A stretch of DNA of 64,000 nt. Origin: Massilia sp. Bi118 (GTDB lineage: Bacteria; Pseudomonadota; Gammaproteobacteria; Burkholderiales; Burkholderiaceae_D). The notes under the pieces were generated by a model. It did not search any database and was not told where the DNA came from. It saw nothing but the letters and a program-made list of their open reading frames with translations. Below are positions 37,093-45,188 of the stretch, piece by piece. Each line of letters opens with the position of its first letter. Position 1 is the stretch's first letter. The DNA lies in contig NZ_CAKKMV010000002.1 in assembly GCF_918697865.1 (NCBI RefSeq), positions 310,001 to 374,000 on the forward strand. The letters run 5' to 3'. The position numbers were made by a program, and so were the translations under genes.

Positions 37093-38256
37093 TCAACGAC
37101 GGCGCTTGCGGCTCAAGCCGAAGGCTGCAGCGCCCAGGCCCAGCAGCATGATCGACGCCGGTTCTGGCACGTCGACGTGCTGGTTCGTCGGCGCCATGAC
37201 TGCACCGTACAGATTCAGGGTCAAGGTCGATCCCGAGTACAGGCTGTTCGACGCTGCGTCCGGTGCGTAGTCGCCGAAGGTCAGAAGGTAGGTGGCGTAG
37301 TGCATGCCCACCGCGCTTGCCGAGAAGTCAGCCTGGAACAGGGTGCTATCGCCCGCGATCAAGTCGTCGAACGTTGCAAGGTTTGTCAAAAACTGATTGG
37401 CGGTGTCGCCAGTCTGGCTGATACCGATCAGGCTCAATGCGACGCGGTCGCCGAGCAGATTGGCCAGCGAAAAATTGAGGCTGCCGACCTTGTCGCCCAA
37501 ATTGTACGAACCGAAATCCAGGTCCAGCGTATTGCCGGCGATACCGCCGAAGCCGGCGCTTGCATGGTCCTGGTAGATATAGCTCAGCGTCGTCGTGCCG
37601 TTCCAGGTGGCGTTCGCTTTGGTCGTCACAGTGGCGCCGCTGATGGCACCTGAATTGCTGGAGCTGACTTCGAGCGACTCGGTGACATCGACCTTGCCAG
37701 CGCCCACATAATCGTTCAGGTAGGCGTTGTCGACCGTTTTGGAGAGGTCATCGGATATGGCGCCGGAAGACTTGCCCGATGCCGTTGCAACGGTGTTGTT
37801 GGTGTTCACTACAGGACCGCTTCCGCACTTTGCCGCCGTGTTGGGCGCCGCCACCGTACGTGTGCAATTCACTGTCGTTTTGCTTGGCGTTGACGCTGCG
37901 CTATCGCTTGCGCCTGCAGCGTTGAAGCCGATCGTGCTCTGCACGGTGCCGGTGGTCGTGCCGTTTGGCGTATTCCTGTTGTAGCTGAAATCGACGCTGG
38001 TGTTCTGCACGCTGGTCGCAGCGGTCTTCGTGCCGACGTTCACGCCGGTCAGAACACCTTGGCTGGCATCGAACTGGTTGAAGCTCGTCATCACCGACGT
38101 TTTCTGGCTCGTCTTCCCGGCGCCGCTCAAAGAAGGCGCCGATACGGTCGCCGTGAAACCCTGGCTCGACGTGACGACGCCAGCATGTGCACTGGTCGAC
38201 ACGGCTAGAAGTGCGATATAGCTCGAAACAACTGCGGTGAGCGGCTTAAGTGACAT
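37093..38256 (-). CDS. PEP-CTERM sorted extracellular protein
   Basis: The 387-residue protein has a signal peptide (MSLKPLTAVVSSYIALLAVSTSAHA) and a C-terminal PEP-CTERM sorting signal: VPEPASIMLLGLGAAAFG followed by RKRRR. Such proteins are processed by exosortase and often tied to exopolysaccharide and floc formation. The body is rich in Ser, Thr, Asn and Gly, with two Cys, and has no fold I recognise. AGAAAGG lies upstream of the ATG. It is monocistronic, behind a well-formed sigma-54 promoter and a perfect palindrome, which agrees with the RpoN/PrsK-PrsR control described for PEP-CTERM genes in other betaproteobacteria. Codon choice is less GC-rich than in its neighbours. Confidence 0.9.
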   Translation of the reverse strand: MSLKPLTAVVSSYIALLAVSTSAHAGVVTSSQGFTATVSAPSLSGAGKTSQKTSVMTSFNQFDASQGVLTGVNVGTKTAATSVQNTSVDFSYNRNTPNGTTTGTVQSTIGFNAAGASDSAASTPSKTTVNCTRTVAAPNTAAKCGSGPVVNTNNTVATASGKSSGAISDDLSKTVDNAYLNDYVGAGKVDVTESLEVSSSNSGAISGATVTTKANATWNGTTTLSYIYQDHASAGFGGIAGNTLDLDFGSYNLGDKVGSLNFSLANLLGDRVALSLIGISQTGDTANQFLTNLATFDDLIAGDSTLFQADFSASAVGMHYATYLLTFGDYAPDAASNSLYSGSTLTLNLYGAVMAPTNQHVDVPEPASIMLLGLGAAAFGLSRKRRR

Positions 38257-38322
38257 TTTGGACCTTTCTTCTATCTCTTTTATCCGGATTGGTAGACATA
38301 CTGAAGAGCTAGGTTTTATTAA

Positions 38323-38336
38323 GCAACTATCGTGCC
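38323..38336 (-). promoter_or_regulatory. Sigma-54 (-24/-12) promoter of the PEP-CTERM gene
   Basis: On the minus strand the sequence AGGCACGATAGTTGCTT has GG (38336-38335) and GC (38324-38323) separated by exactly 10 bases, matching the sigma-54 consensus TGGCAC-N5-TTGC at nearly every position. The predicted start near 38311 gives a 55-base leader. Confidence 0.78.
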
Positions 38337-38338
38337 TG

Positions 38339-38363
38339 CAATTTAAATATCTGATTTAAATTG
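38339..38363. promoter_or_regulatory. Perfect 25-bp palindrome next to the sigma-54 promoter
   Basis: CAATTTAAAT (38339-38348) and its exact complement ATTTAAATTG (38354-38363) flank ATCTG. It begins two bases upstream of the sigma-54 -24 box. Perfect 10-bp arms make chance unlikely even in this A/T-rich stretch. It is a candidate site for a response regulator such as PrsR or for a repressor. Confidence 0.65.
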
Positions 38364-38395
38364 TATTTACGTTTGTTAAATGTGTTTCGTAAATA
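38364..38395. promoter_or_regulatory. Second inverted repeat TATTTACG...CGTAAATA
   Basis: Perfect 8-bp arms (38364-38371, 38388-38395) with a 16-base centre directly adjoin the 25-bp palindrome. Together the two cover 57 bp upstream of the sigma-54 promoter. The remaining part of this 333-bp gap (38396-38589) is A/T-rich, then shows a TTGACA at about 38468, with no clear -10 box, ahead of the ABC transporter gene. Confidence 0.5.
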
Positions 38396-38589
38396 TTGTG
38401 TAAAAAAAACCGACATTAATTTGTGTCAATGTTTTTGCTTGTTAAAGCCTTATGGCCAAGCTCAAACTTGACACTTGGAATGGCGAACGCGCGCTGCCAC
38501 ACACGCCTGCTATGTCTGTTTCCGCACTGAACGAGCTCATGCCTGCTCCTATGCTGGGGGCGTAAACATGCAAACACGGCGGCGCCACC

Positions 38590-40476
38590 ATGAGCAAGCT
38601 ATCTTCTGCATTCACCGAAGCCGAGACCGATGAAGGTCCGGCCCCCAAGCGCCGCCGCGCCGCTCCCTTGTCTGTTGACGCGTGGAAGCAATTCCTCAGC
38701 GTGGCGAAACCGTACTGGCTGGGCGAGCAAAAGAAGAAAGCCTGGGTTCTGCTGCTGCTCCTGATCGTGCTGATGCTGGTCGAGACCAAGCTGGCGGTCA
38801 TGCTGAACGACCAGTCCGGCGAAATGACCTCGGCGCTGGCCGCCAAAGAGGGCCCCCGCTTCTGGAAATCGGTGCGGATGTGCCTGTTCGTGCTGGCCTT
38901 TGCGGTGCCGGTCTATGCCTTCTATTACTACATGCGCGACCTGTTCGCGAACCAGTGGCGGCGCTGGCTCACCGGCCGCTTCCTCGACGGCTACCTGAAA
39001 GGCCGCAAATACTATGAGCTCGGGTCCGACAGCGGCATCGACAACCCCGACCAGCGCATCAGCGAGGACATCAACACCTTTACGGGCAGGTCGATCAACT
39101 TCCTGCTGATCTTCCTGGGTTCCATCATGCAGCTGGTCGCCTTCAGCGCCGTGCTGTGGTCGATCTCGCACCTGCTGGTCGGCGTGCTGGCGGTGTATGC
39201 GACGGTCGGCACCGCGATCGCCCTGTGGGTCTTCGGCACGCCGCTGATCCACCTGAATTTCTGGCAGCTGCGGCGCGAGGCGGACTTCCGCTTCAGCCTG
39301 ATGCGTGTGCGCGAGAATGCCGAATCGATCGCCTTCTACCGCGGCGAAGCGCAGGAGCGGGCCCACATCGACAGCAAGCTGGACAAGGTGATCAACAACT
39401 TCGCCCGCCTGATCCGGAAGCAGCGCAACCTCAACTTTTTCCAGCGCACCTTCAGCCAGCTGACCCTGGTGCTGCCGGGCGTGATCCTGGCCGACGGCGT
39501 GCTGTCGGGAGAGCTGGAAGTGGGGCGGGCGATCCAGGCCGCCGGCGCCTTCACCGCGGTGCTGGGCGCGGTGGGCGTCATCGTCGACAATTTCGAGAGC
39601 CTGAGCCGCTTCGTGGCCGGCATCGGCCGCCTGCAGGCTTTGTCCGAGCTGGTGCTGCCCGGCGTGGCCGAGGAGTACCCCGACGAGGGCGCGCACCCGC
39701 GCATCCAGCGCCACCCGGCCCGGCACCTGACGCTGGAAGCCCTGACGCTGCATCCGCCGCAATCGGAGCGCGTGCTGATCAAGGAACTGAACCTGGTGCT
39801 GAAGCCCGGCGATGCGCTCCTGATCACCGGCGACAGCGGTTGCGGCAAGAGCTCGCTGCTGCGGGCGATCGCGGGCCTGTGGCACACCGGTAGCGGCGCG
39901 ATCCACCATCCGCCCATCGAAGACTGTTTCTTCCTGCCCCAGCAGCCCTACCTGCAGGCGGGCACGCTGCGCAGCCAGCTGATCTATCCCAGCGCAGATA
40001 CGGACCTCAGTGACGAGCAGTTGCTGGAGATCCTGGAGCTGGTCCACCTGCCGCGCCTGGCCGAGCGCGTGGGCGGCCTGGATGCGGTGGAGGACTGGGA
40101 AAAGCTGCTGTCGGTGGGCGAGCAGCAGCGCCTGGCCTTCGGCCGCGTGCTGGTGCATGCGCCGGGCATCGTCATCCTCGATGAAGCGACCAGCGCGCTC
40201 GACAGCGCCAACGAAACCTCGCTCTACGCGCGCCTGCGCGACAGCGGTACGACTCTGATCAGCATCGCCCACCGGCCCGCCGTGCTGCGCCACCACACCC
40301 ACGTGCTGCACCTGACGGGCGAGGGCGCGTGGGAGGTGCATGAGGCTGGCGCGTTTGCATTCGATGCGCCGGCCGCCGGGGCGCGCGCCGGCGCCGGCAA
40401 CCCGAACCCGAACCTGAACCCGAACCCGAATCCGCAGCCGGCGCGGCAAGCGCGTAAAGTGGCTGCGGCGACTTGA
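38590..40476 (+). CDS. ABC transporter, fused membrane and ATPase domains (YddA/SbmA-BacA-like)
   Basis: The 628-residue protein has an N-terminal membrane domain of the SbmA/BacA/ABCD type (about 45-340, with six hydrophobic segments and the EYF-like FRFSLMRVRENAESIAFYRGEAQE motif) followed by an ATPase domain (about 375-580): Walker A GDSGCGKSS, signature LSVGEQQRLAFGR, Walker B IVILDEATSALD. Homologues such as E. coli YddA and mycobacterial BacA-like exporters move peptides or cobalamin-like compounds; the substrate here is unknown. The C-terminal tail contains a NPNPNLNPNPNP repeat encoded by tandem hexamers. The ATG at 38590 follows the palindrome region; it is followed 60 bp later by a DUF2076 gene. 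Confidence 0.88.
   Translation: MSKLSSAFTEAETDEGPAPKRRRAAPLSVDAWKQFLSVAKPYWLGEQKKKAWVLLLLLIVLMLVETKLAVMLNDQSGEMTSALAAKEGPRFWKSVRMCLFVLAFAVPVYAFYYYMRDLFANQWRRWLTGRFLDGYLKGRKYYELGSDSGIDNPDQRISEDINTFTGRSINFLLIFLGSIMQLVAFSAVLWSISHLLVGVLAVYATVGTAIALWVFGTPLIHLNFWQLRREADFRFSLMRVRENAESIAFYRGEAQERAHIDSKLDKVINNFARLIRKQRNLNFFQRTFSQLTLVLPGVILADGVLSGELEVGRAIQAAGAFTAVLGAVGVIVDNFESLSRFVAGIGRLQALSELVLPGVAEEYPDEGAHPRIQRHPARHLTLEALTLHPPQSERVLIKELNLVLKPGDALLITGDSGCGKSSLLRAIAGLWHTGSGAIHHPPIEDCFFLPQQPYLQAGTLRSQLIYPSADTDLSDEQLLEILELVHLPRLAERVGGLDAVEDWEKLLSVGEQQRLAFGRVLVHAPGIVILDEATSALDSANETSLYARLRDSGTTLISIAHRPAVLRHHTHVLHLTGEGAWEVHEAGAFAFDAPAAGARAGAGNPNPNLNPNPNPQPARQARKVAAAT
40399..40434 (+). repeat. Tandem AACCCG-type hexamer tract inside the ABC transporter gene
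   Basis: About six copies of the 6-mer AACCCG, some with single changes (AACCTG, AATCCG), encode a Asn-Pro repeat near the C-terminus. Since the unit is a multiple of three, slippage would change tail length without breaking the frame. Confidence 0.8.
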
Positions 40477-40536
40477 AATCCTGATCACGCCCTCAACATG
40501 AAGGCCTATCCGGAATCATATTAAGGAGGCAAAGTC

Positions 40537-41322
40537 ATGAGCCCGCAAGATTCACAGATGTTGCACGATTTCCTGAGCCAGCTGATCCAGGCGCGCGGTA
40601 TCCAGAAAGACCCGGAAGCCGATGCGCTGATCCAGCGCGCGGTCGCCCAGCAGCCCGACGCCGCCTACCTGCTGGTGCAGCGCTCGCTGCTGCAGGAGCA
40701 GGCGCTGAACAATGCGAAAGAGCAGATTGCACAGCTGCAAAATCAGCTGCAGAACGTCCAGCAGGGCGACAGGCGCTTCCTGGATGCGAATGCCTGGGGG
40801 AATAGCGGCGGTTCGCGTCCCGCAAGTGCACCGATGCAGCAGGAGCGGCGCGAATACTATCGCGACCCGCGCGATTACCCGCCACAGCAATACCAGCCGC
40901 AATACCAGCAACCGTCGATGATGGGCGGCATGTTCGGCTCCCGTTCCGGCGGCTTCCTGGGCGGTGGCGGCGGCCTGCTGGGCTCGATCGCGGCGACGGC
41001 CGCCGGCGTGGCCGCAGGCAACTTCCTGTTCCATGGCCTGGACAACATGTTCCACCACCATGATCAGGGCGGCGGCAACCACCTGCTGAACGGCGACGAC
41101 CCGGGCAACAACCTGTTCAGCGACCAGTCGGGCAGTGCGCTGGCCGACCAGGCCGGCCTGGGCGACATCGGCGGCGGCTCCGGCAACCATCTGCTGGACA
41201 GCGGCTCAGGCGACGTCGCCTCGGAAGGCTTGTTCGACAGTGGCCTGGACGATAGCGGCACGCTTGACAGCACGGGCGGCTTCTTCGATGGCGATGGTTC
41301 CGACGAGGGCCTGTTCGGCTAA
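40537..41322 (+). CDS. DUF2076 domain protein
   Basis: The 261-residue product belongs to DUF2076, a family of unknown role. The N-terminal 85 residues are helical (MSPQDSQMLHDFLSQLIQARGIQKDPEADALIQRAV, then a coiled coil NAKEQIAQLQNQLQNVQQGDRRFL). A Pro/Gln/Tyr-rich linker follows, then a Gly-rich hydrophobic segment (GGGLLGSIAATAAGVAAGNFLFHGL) that could cross or dip into a membrane, and an acidic Gly/Ser/Asp tail with repeated GNHLL and GLFDSGL units. A perfect Shine-Dalgarno AAGGAGG (40523-40529) suggests high expression. Its stop overlaps the convergent VOC gene by four bases. Confidence 0.88.
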   Translation: MSPQDSQMLHDFLSQLIQARGIQKDPEADALIQRAVAQQPDAAYLLVQRSLLQEQALNNAKEQIAQLQNQLQNVQQGDRRFLDANAWGNSGGSRPASAPMQQERREYYRDPRDYPPQQYQPQYQQPSMMGGMFGSRSGGFLGGGGGLLGSIAATAAGVAAGNFLFHGLDNMFHHHDQGGGNHLLNGDDPGNNLFSDQSGSALADQAGLGDIGGGSGNHLLDSGSGDVASEGLFDSGLDDSGTLDSTGGFFDGDGSDEGLFG

Positions 41323-41741
41323 TTATCTGTCGCGGGCTTCCAGGGATCGTAGGTCCCCACGTTCCAGATGTGGCCTTCGGGGTCGCGGCACATGAACTCG
41401 CGGCTGCCGTATGCGGCATCGGCCGGCTCCTGCAGGATGAGGGCGCCGACGGTGCGCGCGCGCTCGCAGATCCGGTCCGCATCCTCCACGTGCAGGTAGA
41501 CGGTCTGGGTCTGGCGGCCGTTGATCTGGTCCGGCTGCACCAGCAGCTTGCCGTATTCGTTGTCGTTGCTGACCGAGCCGAGCATGATCATGCCGCCGTT
41601 CAGCGTCAGCTGGGCGTGGGCGATGGCGTCGCCGCTGCCCGGCACTATCATCTGGCATTCGAAGCCGAAGGCCTGGCACAGCCAGTCGATGGCGGCGGGC
41701 GCGTCGCGGTAACGCATGCAGGGAATGGCTACGGATGGCAT
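41319..41741 (-). CDS. VOC/glyoxalase-bleomycin resistance fold protein
   Basis: VOC proteins are metal-binding dioxygenases, isomerases or drug-binding proteins. The 140-residue product begins MPSVAIPCMRYRDAPAAIDWLCQAFGFE and contains IAHAQLTLNGGMIMLGSV, QTVYLHVEDADRICERAR and SREFMCRDPEGHIWNVGTY, a single-module PhnB/YdcA-like pattern. The start at 41741 was chosen because GAGGAG lies five bases upstream; an ATG ten codons earlier lacks a site. Ligand and reaction are unknown. It is convergent with the DUF2076 gene and lies upstream of nothing on its strand. Confidence 0.88.
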   Translation of the reverse strand: MPSVAIPCMRYRDAPAAIDWLCQAFGFECQMIVPGSGDAIAHAQLTLNGGMIMLGSVSNDNEYGKLLVQPDQINGRQTQTVYLHVEDADRICERARTVGALILQEPADAAYGSREFMCRDPEGHIWNVGTYDPWKPATDN

Positions 41742-41793
41742 GGCAACTCCTCGGTAGGATGATGCGCTCATCCTACCAGCGGAGCAGGGCGAT

Positions 41794-42582
41794 TCACATC
41801 TGCTGGAACAGATAGGTGTGATTGCGGCTCACTTCGAGTTCGAAGGGATGGCCGCGCAGCCTGAGCATATGGCGTCCGCGCAGGTCGCGCGCGACTTCGC
41901 CGATGGCGTCCACGCGCACCAGGGTCGAGCGGTGGATGCGCCAGAACTCGTCCGGGTCGAGCTCTTCGGCCAGCTCCTTCAGCGTCTTGCGGATCAGGAA
42001 TTCGGCGCTGGCCGTCTGCACCCGTGTGTACTTTTCGTCGGACTGGAAGAACAGGACCTCGCGCGTGCTCACCATGCGCAGGCTAGCGCCGACCTGGGCC
42101 TGGATCCAGCGCAGGTAGCCGGCCTTCGGCTTTTCGGTGCCCTTGTGTTCCAACAGCGAGGTCAGCTTCGCCAGCTGCTGGCCGATGTCCGGCTGCACCG
42201 GCGAGTGCGCCTGGATGCGGCTGCGCAGGCGCGCGCAGGTGGTGGCCAGGCGCTCCGCGCTCACCGGCTTCAGCAGGTAGTCGAGCGCGCCCTGTTCGAA
42301 GGCGTCCAGCGCGTACTGGTCGTAGGCGGTGGCGAACACAATGTGCGAGCGCTGGTACAGCTGGCGCGCCGCCTCGATGCCGTTCAGACCCGGCATGCGG
42401 ATGTCGAGGAAGGCGATGTCCGGCTTGTGCTGCTCGCCCAGCGCCACGGCTTCGACGCCGTTCGCGGCCTCGGCGACGATGCGCAGTTCCGGCCAGACCG
42501 CGGCCAGGCGGGCGCGCAGCAGGTCGCGCATCGGCGCTTCGTCGTCGGCGATCATGGCGGTGAGTGCGCCGTCGTTCATCAT
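41794..42582 (-). CDS. LytTR-type response regulator
   Basis: The 262-residue protein has a receiver domain (residues 1-125, with Asp13/Asp14 acidic pocket, phospho-acceptor Asp60 in FLDIRMPG and the conserved ATAYDQYALDAFEQGALDYLLKP) and a C-terminal LytTR DNA-binding domain (about 155-262: VSTREVLFFQSDEKYTRV, FWRIHRSTLVRVDAI, LEVSRNHTYLFQQM). It overlaps the sensor kinase gene by four bases, giving a cognate pair. LytTR regulators often control surface, polysaccharide or peptide-uptake genes. No LytTR direct repeats were recognised in nearby promoters. Confidence 0.94.
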   Translation of the reverse strand: MMNDGALTAMIADDEAPMRDLLRARLAAVWPELRIVAEAANGVEAVALGEQHKPDIAFLDIRMPGLNGIEAARQLYQRSHIVFATAYDQYALDAFEQGALDYLLKPVSAERLATTCARLRSRIQAHSPVQPDIGQQLAKLTSLLEHKGTEKPKAGYLRWIQAQVGASLRMVSTREVLFFQSDEKYTRVQTASAEFLIRKTLKELAEELDPDEFWRIHRSTLVRVDAIGEVARDLRGRHMLRLRGHPFELEVSRNHTYLFQQM

Positions 42583-43469
42583 GCGGTCTCCATCATCTTG
42601 TAGGGCAGTTTGATCAGGGCGCAGGCGCCGCCGGCGGGCGGGGTGTGGATCACCAGCTCGGCGTTCGCGCCATACAGCAGCTGCAGGCGTTCGCGGATGT
42701 TCGCCAGGCCGATGCCGTCGTCGGCGTGCGGGTCGATGCCGATGCCGTCGTCGCAGACCTCGACGTGCAGGGTGAAGCCGTCGACGTAGGCGCGCACGGT
42801 GACGGTGCCGCCGGCGATCTTCGGCTCCAGGCCGTGCTTGATCGAGTTCTCGATCAGGGTCTGCAGCATCATCGGCGGGAAGGGCGCGCTGCCGAGGAAG
42901 TCCGGCACCTCGAAGCGCACGTTGAGGCGCTCCTTCATCCGCGCCTGCATGATCGCCAGGTAGGCCTTCGACAGTTCGACCTGCTTGCCCAGCGTGCCGC
43001 CGTCACGGGCGCGCATCTGCGGCAGGGTCGAGCGCAGGTATTCGATCAGGTGGGCGTGCACGCGCGCCGCTTCAGGCGGATCGGTTTCGATCAGCTGGCC
43101 GATCAGGGCCAGGGTGTTGAACAGGAAGTGCGGCTCGACCTGAGCCTGCAGGGCCGCCATCTGCGCTTCCATCAGGCGCCGCTCCAGCGTGGCGACATTC
43201 GCCTGCATGGTCGCTTCCTTGGCCACCAGCTCGGCCTTGCGCTTGCCGCCGGCCAGCACCTTGACGCCGAAGGAGACGATCACATACCAGACCGCCGGCT
43301 CGGGCACGTTCAGCGGCACGCAGACCATCAGCGCGAGGAACCAGGTCAGGGCCAGCTGGCGCCACTCGACCACCGCCAGCCAGTCGAAGAAGCGCCACCA
43401 CAGCACGCTGGCTTCGCGGAAGGCGTCGCGCAGGAAGTCGAGCCCGGAATTGATCTCGCTGGCACGCAT
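42579..43469 (-). CDS. LytS/YehU-type sensor histidine kinase
   Basis: The 296-residue product has two hydrophobic segments (residues about 38-52 and 60-75), a coiled coil, and a His_kinase domain in which QAQVEPHFLFNTL puts the phospho-histidine at 114. The ATPase region has LQTLIENSIKHGLEP (N box) and CDDGIGIDPHADDGIGLANIRERLQLLYG (G boxes). The short input part suggests sensing within or at the membrane. It starts 12 bp after a small membrane-protein gene and overlaps the response-regulator gene by four bases, so all three are probably one transcript. Confidence 0.93.
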   Translation of the reverse strand: MRASEINSGLDFLRDAFREASVLWWRFFDWLAVVEWRQLALTWFLALMVCVPLNVPEPAVWYVIVSFGVKVLAGGKRKAELVAKEATMQANVATLERRLMEAQMAALQAQVEPHFLFNTLALIGQLIETDPPEAARVHAHLIEYLRSTLPQMRARDGGTLGKQVELSKAYLAIMQARMKERLNVRFEVPDFLGSAPFPPMMLQTLIENSIKHGLEPKIAGGTVTVRAYVDGFTLHVEVCDDGIGIDPHADDGIGLANIRERLQLLYGANAELVIHTPPAGGACALIKLPYKMMETA

Positions 43470-43481
43470 GATACGGACTCC

Positions 43482-43736
43482 TTATTGCTCGCGCACAGTG
43501 CGGCGGCGGTCGATGACGAAGGCGCCGGCCACCACCTTCACGCCCATGAAGAGGATGAACAGGAACAGGGCCAGCGGCAGGATGCTGATCACGAAAGCCA
43601 GCAGGATGCAGCAGGCGATCATGGCCGGCAGCGGCATCGCGGCGATGCTGCGCACGCCCTTGCGGCAGGCGCGCACGATGTCGCGGGCGACGTCTTCCAT
43701 GCTGTCGCAGAAGGTTTTGAAGTTTGCGCTTTTCAT
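43482..43736 (-). CDS. Small membrane protein upstream of the LytS/LytT-like pair
   Basis: I do not recognise this 84-residue protein. The N-terminal 33 residues are polar and helical with several Arg and Lys (DIVRACRKGVRSIAA). Residues 34-72 are strongly hydrophobic and can form two spans (LPAMIACCILLAFVISILPLALFLFILFMGVKVVAGAF), ending in a positive tail. It leads the transcript, 12 bp before the sensor kinase. The kinase also carries a VKVLAGGKRK stretch that resembles its VKVVAGAF, so the two may be related or interact in the membrane. It could be an accessory sensor. Confidence 0.75.
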   Translation of the reverse strand: MKSANFKTFCDSMEDVARDIVRACRKGVRSIAAMPLPAMIACCILLAFVISILPLALFLFILFMGVKVVAGAFVIDRRRTVREQ

Positions 43737-43902
43737 GAGGTGCTACTCCTGTGGTGATGTTCGATGGAGTTACTGTAATCGCGCAATCCGCAAGCTTCTA
43801 CCGGTGTCCGACAAAATGCCGGAAACATGGGATGACCGGTCATACAGACAGATAAATGGACAGCTATTGTAATATTGCAAACCGCCAATATTCTTTCACA
43901 CC

Positions 43903-44439
43903 ATGCACACCAACGCCACCTTCGCTCACCTGGCTTCGTACAACCAATGGATGAACCGGAAGCTGTACGAGGCGGCGAGCGGGCTGTCCGAGGAGGAATT
44001 GCATCGGAACCGGGGCGCGTTTTTCGGCTCGGTCTTCGGCACGCTCAACCACATCGCGATCGGCGACATCCTCTGGTTCAAGCGCATTTCGAGCCTTCTG
44101 CCGGGCCTGGCGTCGCTGCATTGCATGGACCAGTTGCCGCAGCCTGCCTTCCCGGCCACGCCGCTGTGCGGAAACCTGGCCGGGCTGGGCGCACTCAGGG
44201 CCACGCTGGACGAGGCGATCATCGCCTTCTGCGCGGAAGTCGATTCTTCCCAATTGGGCGAAACGCTCGAATGGAGCTCAAGGAATGGCTTCAAAGGCCG
44301 GAAAGTCCTGGGCGACGTGCTCCTGCACGTTTTCAATCACCAGACGCATCACCGCGGCCAGGCCAGCACGCTATTTTCGCAGCTGAGCATCGATATCGGC
44401 GCGACTGACCTGGTGCTGCTGCTACCGGACGCGCCATGA
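43903..44439 (+). CDS. DinB family protein
   Basis: DinB-fold proteins are four-helix bundles with three metal-binding histidines; many are thiol transferases or of unknown role. The 178-residue protein shows the family plan: FAHLASYNQWMNRKLYEAA, FGTLNHIAIGDILWFKRI (first His) and LLHVFNHQTHHRGQASTLFSQL (His pair). Length fits. A near-perfect palindrome, TTGTAATATTGCAA (43867-43880), lies 22 bp upstream of the ATG. Its stop overlaps the WYL-type regulator gene by four bases, so the two are coupled. Confidence 0.9.
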   Translation: MHTNATFAHLASYNQWMNRKLYEAASGLSEEELHRNRGAFFGSVFGTLNHIAIGDILWFKRISSLLPGLASLHCMDQLPQPAFPATPLCGNLAGLGALRATLDEAIIAFCAEVDSSQLGETLEWSSRNGFKGRKVLGDVLLHVFNHQTHHRGQASTLFSQLSIDIGATDLVLLLPDAP

Positions 44440-45128
44440 CCCGCACCAGCCGCCTCTTCCAACTAATGGACGCCCTGCGCGGCAACCGCCGCCCGGTCAC
44501 CGCCGCCCAGCTGGCGGAAAAGCTCGGCGTTTCCGAGCGCACCATCTATCGCGACATCCAGGCCCTGGCCCAGCTGGGGGCGCCCGTCGACGGTTCGGCG
44601 GGCGTCGGCTACATGCTGCGCACCGGCTTCTTCCTGCCGCCGCTGATGTTCGACGCCGACGAGCTGGAGGCGCTGGTGCTGGGCGCGCGCTGGGTGCGTC
44701 ACCAGGGCGATGCGGCCCTGAGCGCGGCGGCGGACAAGGCGCTGGCCAAGATCGCCACCGCCACCCCGCGCGACCTGCGTGACCACATGGCGGAGATGAG
44801 CCTGTGGGTGCCGGCCGGGCCGCAGCCGGCGGCGCCCGAGCCCTTCGTGCAGCCGGCGCGCGAAGCGATCCGCCGCCAGTGCAAACTGCGCATCGCCTAC
44901 CGCGACGAAAAGGACGCTGCTTCGGAACGGGTGGTCTGGCCCTTCGCGCTGGCCTTCTTCCAGGAGCGCCGCGTGATGGCGGCGTGGTGCGAGCTGCGCG
45001 ACGCGATCCGCCACTTCCGCATCGACCGCATCGTCGACGCCGAACTGGGCTTTGAGCGCTACCCGACGCCGCGCCATGCGCTGCTGAAGCAGTGGCGGGC
45101 GCTGCACGATATCCCAGACCACTCCTGA
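44436..45128 (+). CDS. WYL-domain transcriptional regulator (YafY-like)
   Basis: The 230-residue protein has an N-terminal winged helix (SRLFQLMDALRGNRRPVTAAQLAEKLGVSERTIYRDIQALAQLGAPV) and a C-terminal WYL ligand-sensing domain (about 130-215, QCKLRIAYRDEKDAASERVVWPFALAFFQERRVMAAWCELRDAIRHFRIDRI). WYL domains bind nucleic acids or other ligands. It overlaps dinB by four bases, and its last codons run into a perfect TGACAG-GAT-CTGTCA palindrome that lies upstream of the GST gene. That palindrome is the likely binding site, so it probably controls GST and perhaps its own operon. Confidence 0.92.
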   Translation: MTRTSRLFQLMDALRGNRRPVTAAQLAEKLGVSERTIYRDIQALAQLGAPVDGSAGVGYMLRTGFFLPPLMFDADELEALVLGARWVRHQGDAALSAAADKALAKIATATPRDLRDHMAEMSLWVPAGPQPAAPEPFVQPAREAIRRQCKLRIAYRDEKDAASERVVWPFALAFFQERRVMAAWCELRDAIRHFRIDRIVDAELGFERYPTPRHALLKQWRALHDIPDHS

Positions 45129-45140
45129 CAGGATCTGTCA
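45126..45140. promoter_or_regulatory. Palindrome TGACAG-GAT-CTGTCA between the WYL regulator and GST genes
   Basis: Perfect 6-bp arms around a 3-base centre, starting in the last codon of the regulator gene and lying 48 bp before the GST start. It is the best candidate operator for the adjacent WYL regulator. Confidence 0.6.
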
Positions 45141-45188
45141 TGGCTTTTGCCTAACATTGCCAGACTCTCAACCTGAAGGAGAATGGCA

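Noticed and set aside
43833..43842. TGACCGGTCA as a second site for the WYL regulator upstream of dinB
   Set aside because: Arm sequence and centre length differ from TGACAG-GAT-CTGTCA, and short GC palindromes are common here, so support is too weak.
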